A stretch of DNA of 5,875 nucleotides. Source: JAAEQG01 sp043803085 (GTDB lineage Bacteria > Planctomycetota > Phycisphaerae > UBA1845). Where the stretch lies: contig JAZDKM010000054.1 in NCBI GenBank assembly GCA_043803085.1, forward strand, positions 1 through 5,875, in the 5' to 3' direction. Numbering within the stretch: position 1 is the stretch's first letter; each line of letters starts with the position of its first letter. Shown one piece after another: positions 5,370-5,875 of the stretch. A program made the position numbers and the translations under genes. Below the pieces are notes generated by a model. That model did no database searches and was not told where the DNA came from. It saw nothing but the letters and a program-made list of their open reading frames with translations.

Positions 5370-5875
5370 CTACCCCCGCTCCAACCTCCGCAACGCCTGA
5401 TCCAGGTCCTCAATCAGATCGTTCACGTCCTCGATCCCCACGCTGAGCCGCACCAGGCCGTCCTCGATCCCGATCCGGCGGCGCACTTCCGGCGGCACCG
5501 AGGCGTGGGTCATGCTCGCCGGGTGGTTGATCAGCGACTCGACGCTGCCGAGACTCTCGGCGCACGCGAACAGCTTCGTCGCGCCGAGGAACTTCGTCGC
5601 CGCATCCAACCCACCCGCGAGCACCAGGCTCACCATCCCGCCGTAGCCGCTCATCTGCCGGCGCGCGATCGCGTGTCCCGGATGATCGTGCAGGCCGGGG
5701 TAGAGGACGCGGGAGAACTCCCACTGCGTGACGGCCCACCCGGCGATGTGCTTCGCATTGGCGCAGTGACGTTCCATGCGCAGCGCGAGCGTTTTCAGTC
5801 CGCGCTGGATCAGGAAGCAGTCGAACGCGCTCGGCACCGCGCCGGCGGCGTTCTGATGGAAACGGATCGGCGCGA
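5370..5875 (-). CDS. cystathionine gamma-synthase/gamma-lyase family PLP enzyme, C-terminal part
   Basis: About 167 residues of a Cys/Met-metabolism PLP-dependent enzyme are visible; the family is usually about 380-400 residues, so more than half lies beyond the right edge. The frame continues to the window end (APIRFHQNAAGAVPSAFDCF at the edge). Conserved blocks are RGLKTLALRMERHC, GGMVSLVL, KLFACAESLGSVESLINHPA, SMTHASVPPEVRRRIGI and DGLVRLSVGIEDVNDLIEDL. The Arg in LVRLSVGIE (codon 5448-5450) corresponds to the family's substrate carboxylate-binding arginine. The PLP-binding lysine is upstream, outside the window. ESLGSVESL with MTHASVP is typical of cystathionine gamma-synthase (MetB) and gamma-lyase; these cannot be told apart here, so no symbol is given. 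The stop at 5370-5372 is 5 bp from a repeat at the edge of mobile DNA, yet the C-terminus looks complete (ending DLDQALRRLERG). Confidence 0.88.
   Translation of the reverse strand, partial: APIRFHQNAAGAVPSAFDCFLIQRGLKTLALRMERHCANAKHIAGWAVTQWEFSRVLYPGLHDHPGHAIARRQMSGYGGMVSLVLAGGLDAATKFLGATKLFACAESLGSVESLINHPASMTHASVPPEVRRRIGIEDGLVRLSVGIEDVNDLIEDLDQALRRLERG

Noticed and set aside
4328..5413. A 361-codon minus-strand frame overlapping both the transposase and the PLP-enzyme end
   Set aside because: It is a shifted frame of the transposase with an Arg/Leu/Gly-rich peptide; the true frame carries all the family motifs.

Overview
This is a GC-rich bacterial window in which every recognisable gene lies on the minus strand. 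It holds two housekeeping-type metabolic genes separated by degenerate mobile DNA. The taxon cannot be fixed from the sequence alone. High GC, a fragment of an ISAzo13-type ('Rhodopirellula-type') transposase, an ISNCY-like transposase remnant and GGGTGGC-type intergenic motifs together suggest Planctomycetota or a similar high-GC environmental lineage. That is an inference, held weakly.

Layout from left to right. Positions 1-152 hold a broken ISNCY-like DDE transposase fragment that runs off the left edge. Positions 153-315 are a short, AT-richer spacer with small palindromes. Positions 316-2235 encode a complete propionyl-CoA synthetase (PrpE type) with a good ribosome binding site. Positions 2236-2632 are a gene-free leader region with inverted repeats. 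Positions 2633-3352 are the C-terminal, catalytic-core part of an ISAzo13 transposase that has lost its N-terminus. Positions 3353-3687 are the gene-free 3' flank of an IS91-type element, whose HUH transposase gene lies at 3688-5109. Positions 5110-5369 are its upstream flank, carrying the second copy of an imperfect 82-bp direct repeat; the first copy lies over the transposase 5' end. Positions 5370-5875 are the C-terminal part of a cystathionine gamma-synthase/lyase-family PLP enzyme, cut by the right edge.

Functionally, the two metabolic genes could meet at propionyl-CoA: a gamma-lyase would release 2-oxobutyrate, a precursor of propionyl-CoA. They are separated by about 3.1 kb of insertion debris and there is no evidence that they form an operon. 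The main structural story is an IS91-like rolling-circle element abutting a truncated ISAzo13 element, with a diverged repeat pair at its upstream end placed 5 bp from the stop codon of the PLP-enzyme gene. I found no convincing new biological system, tRNA, rRNA or CRISPR array.
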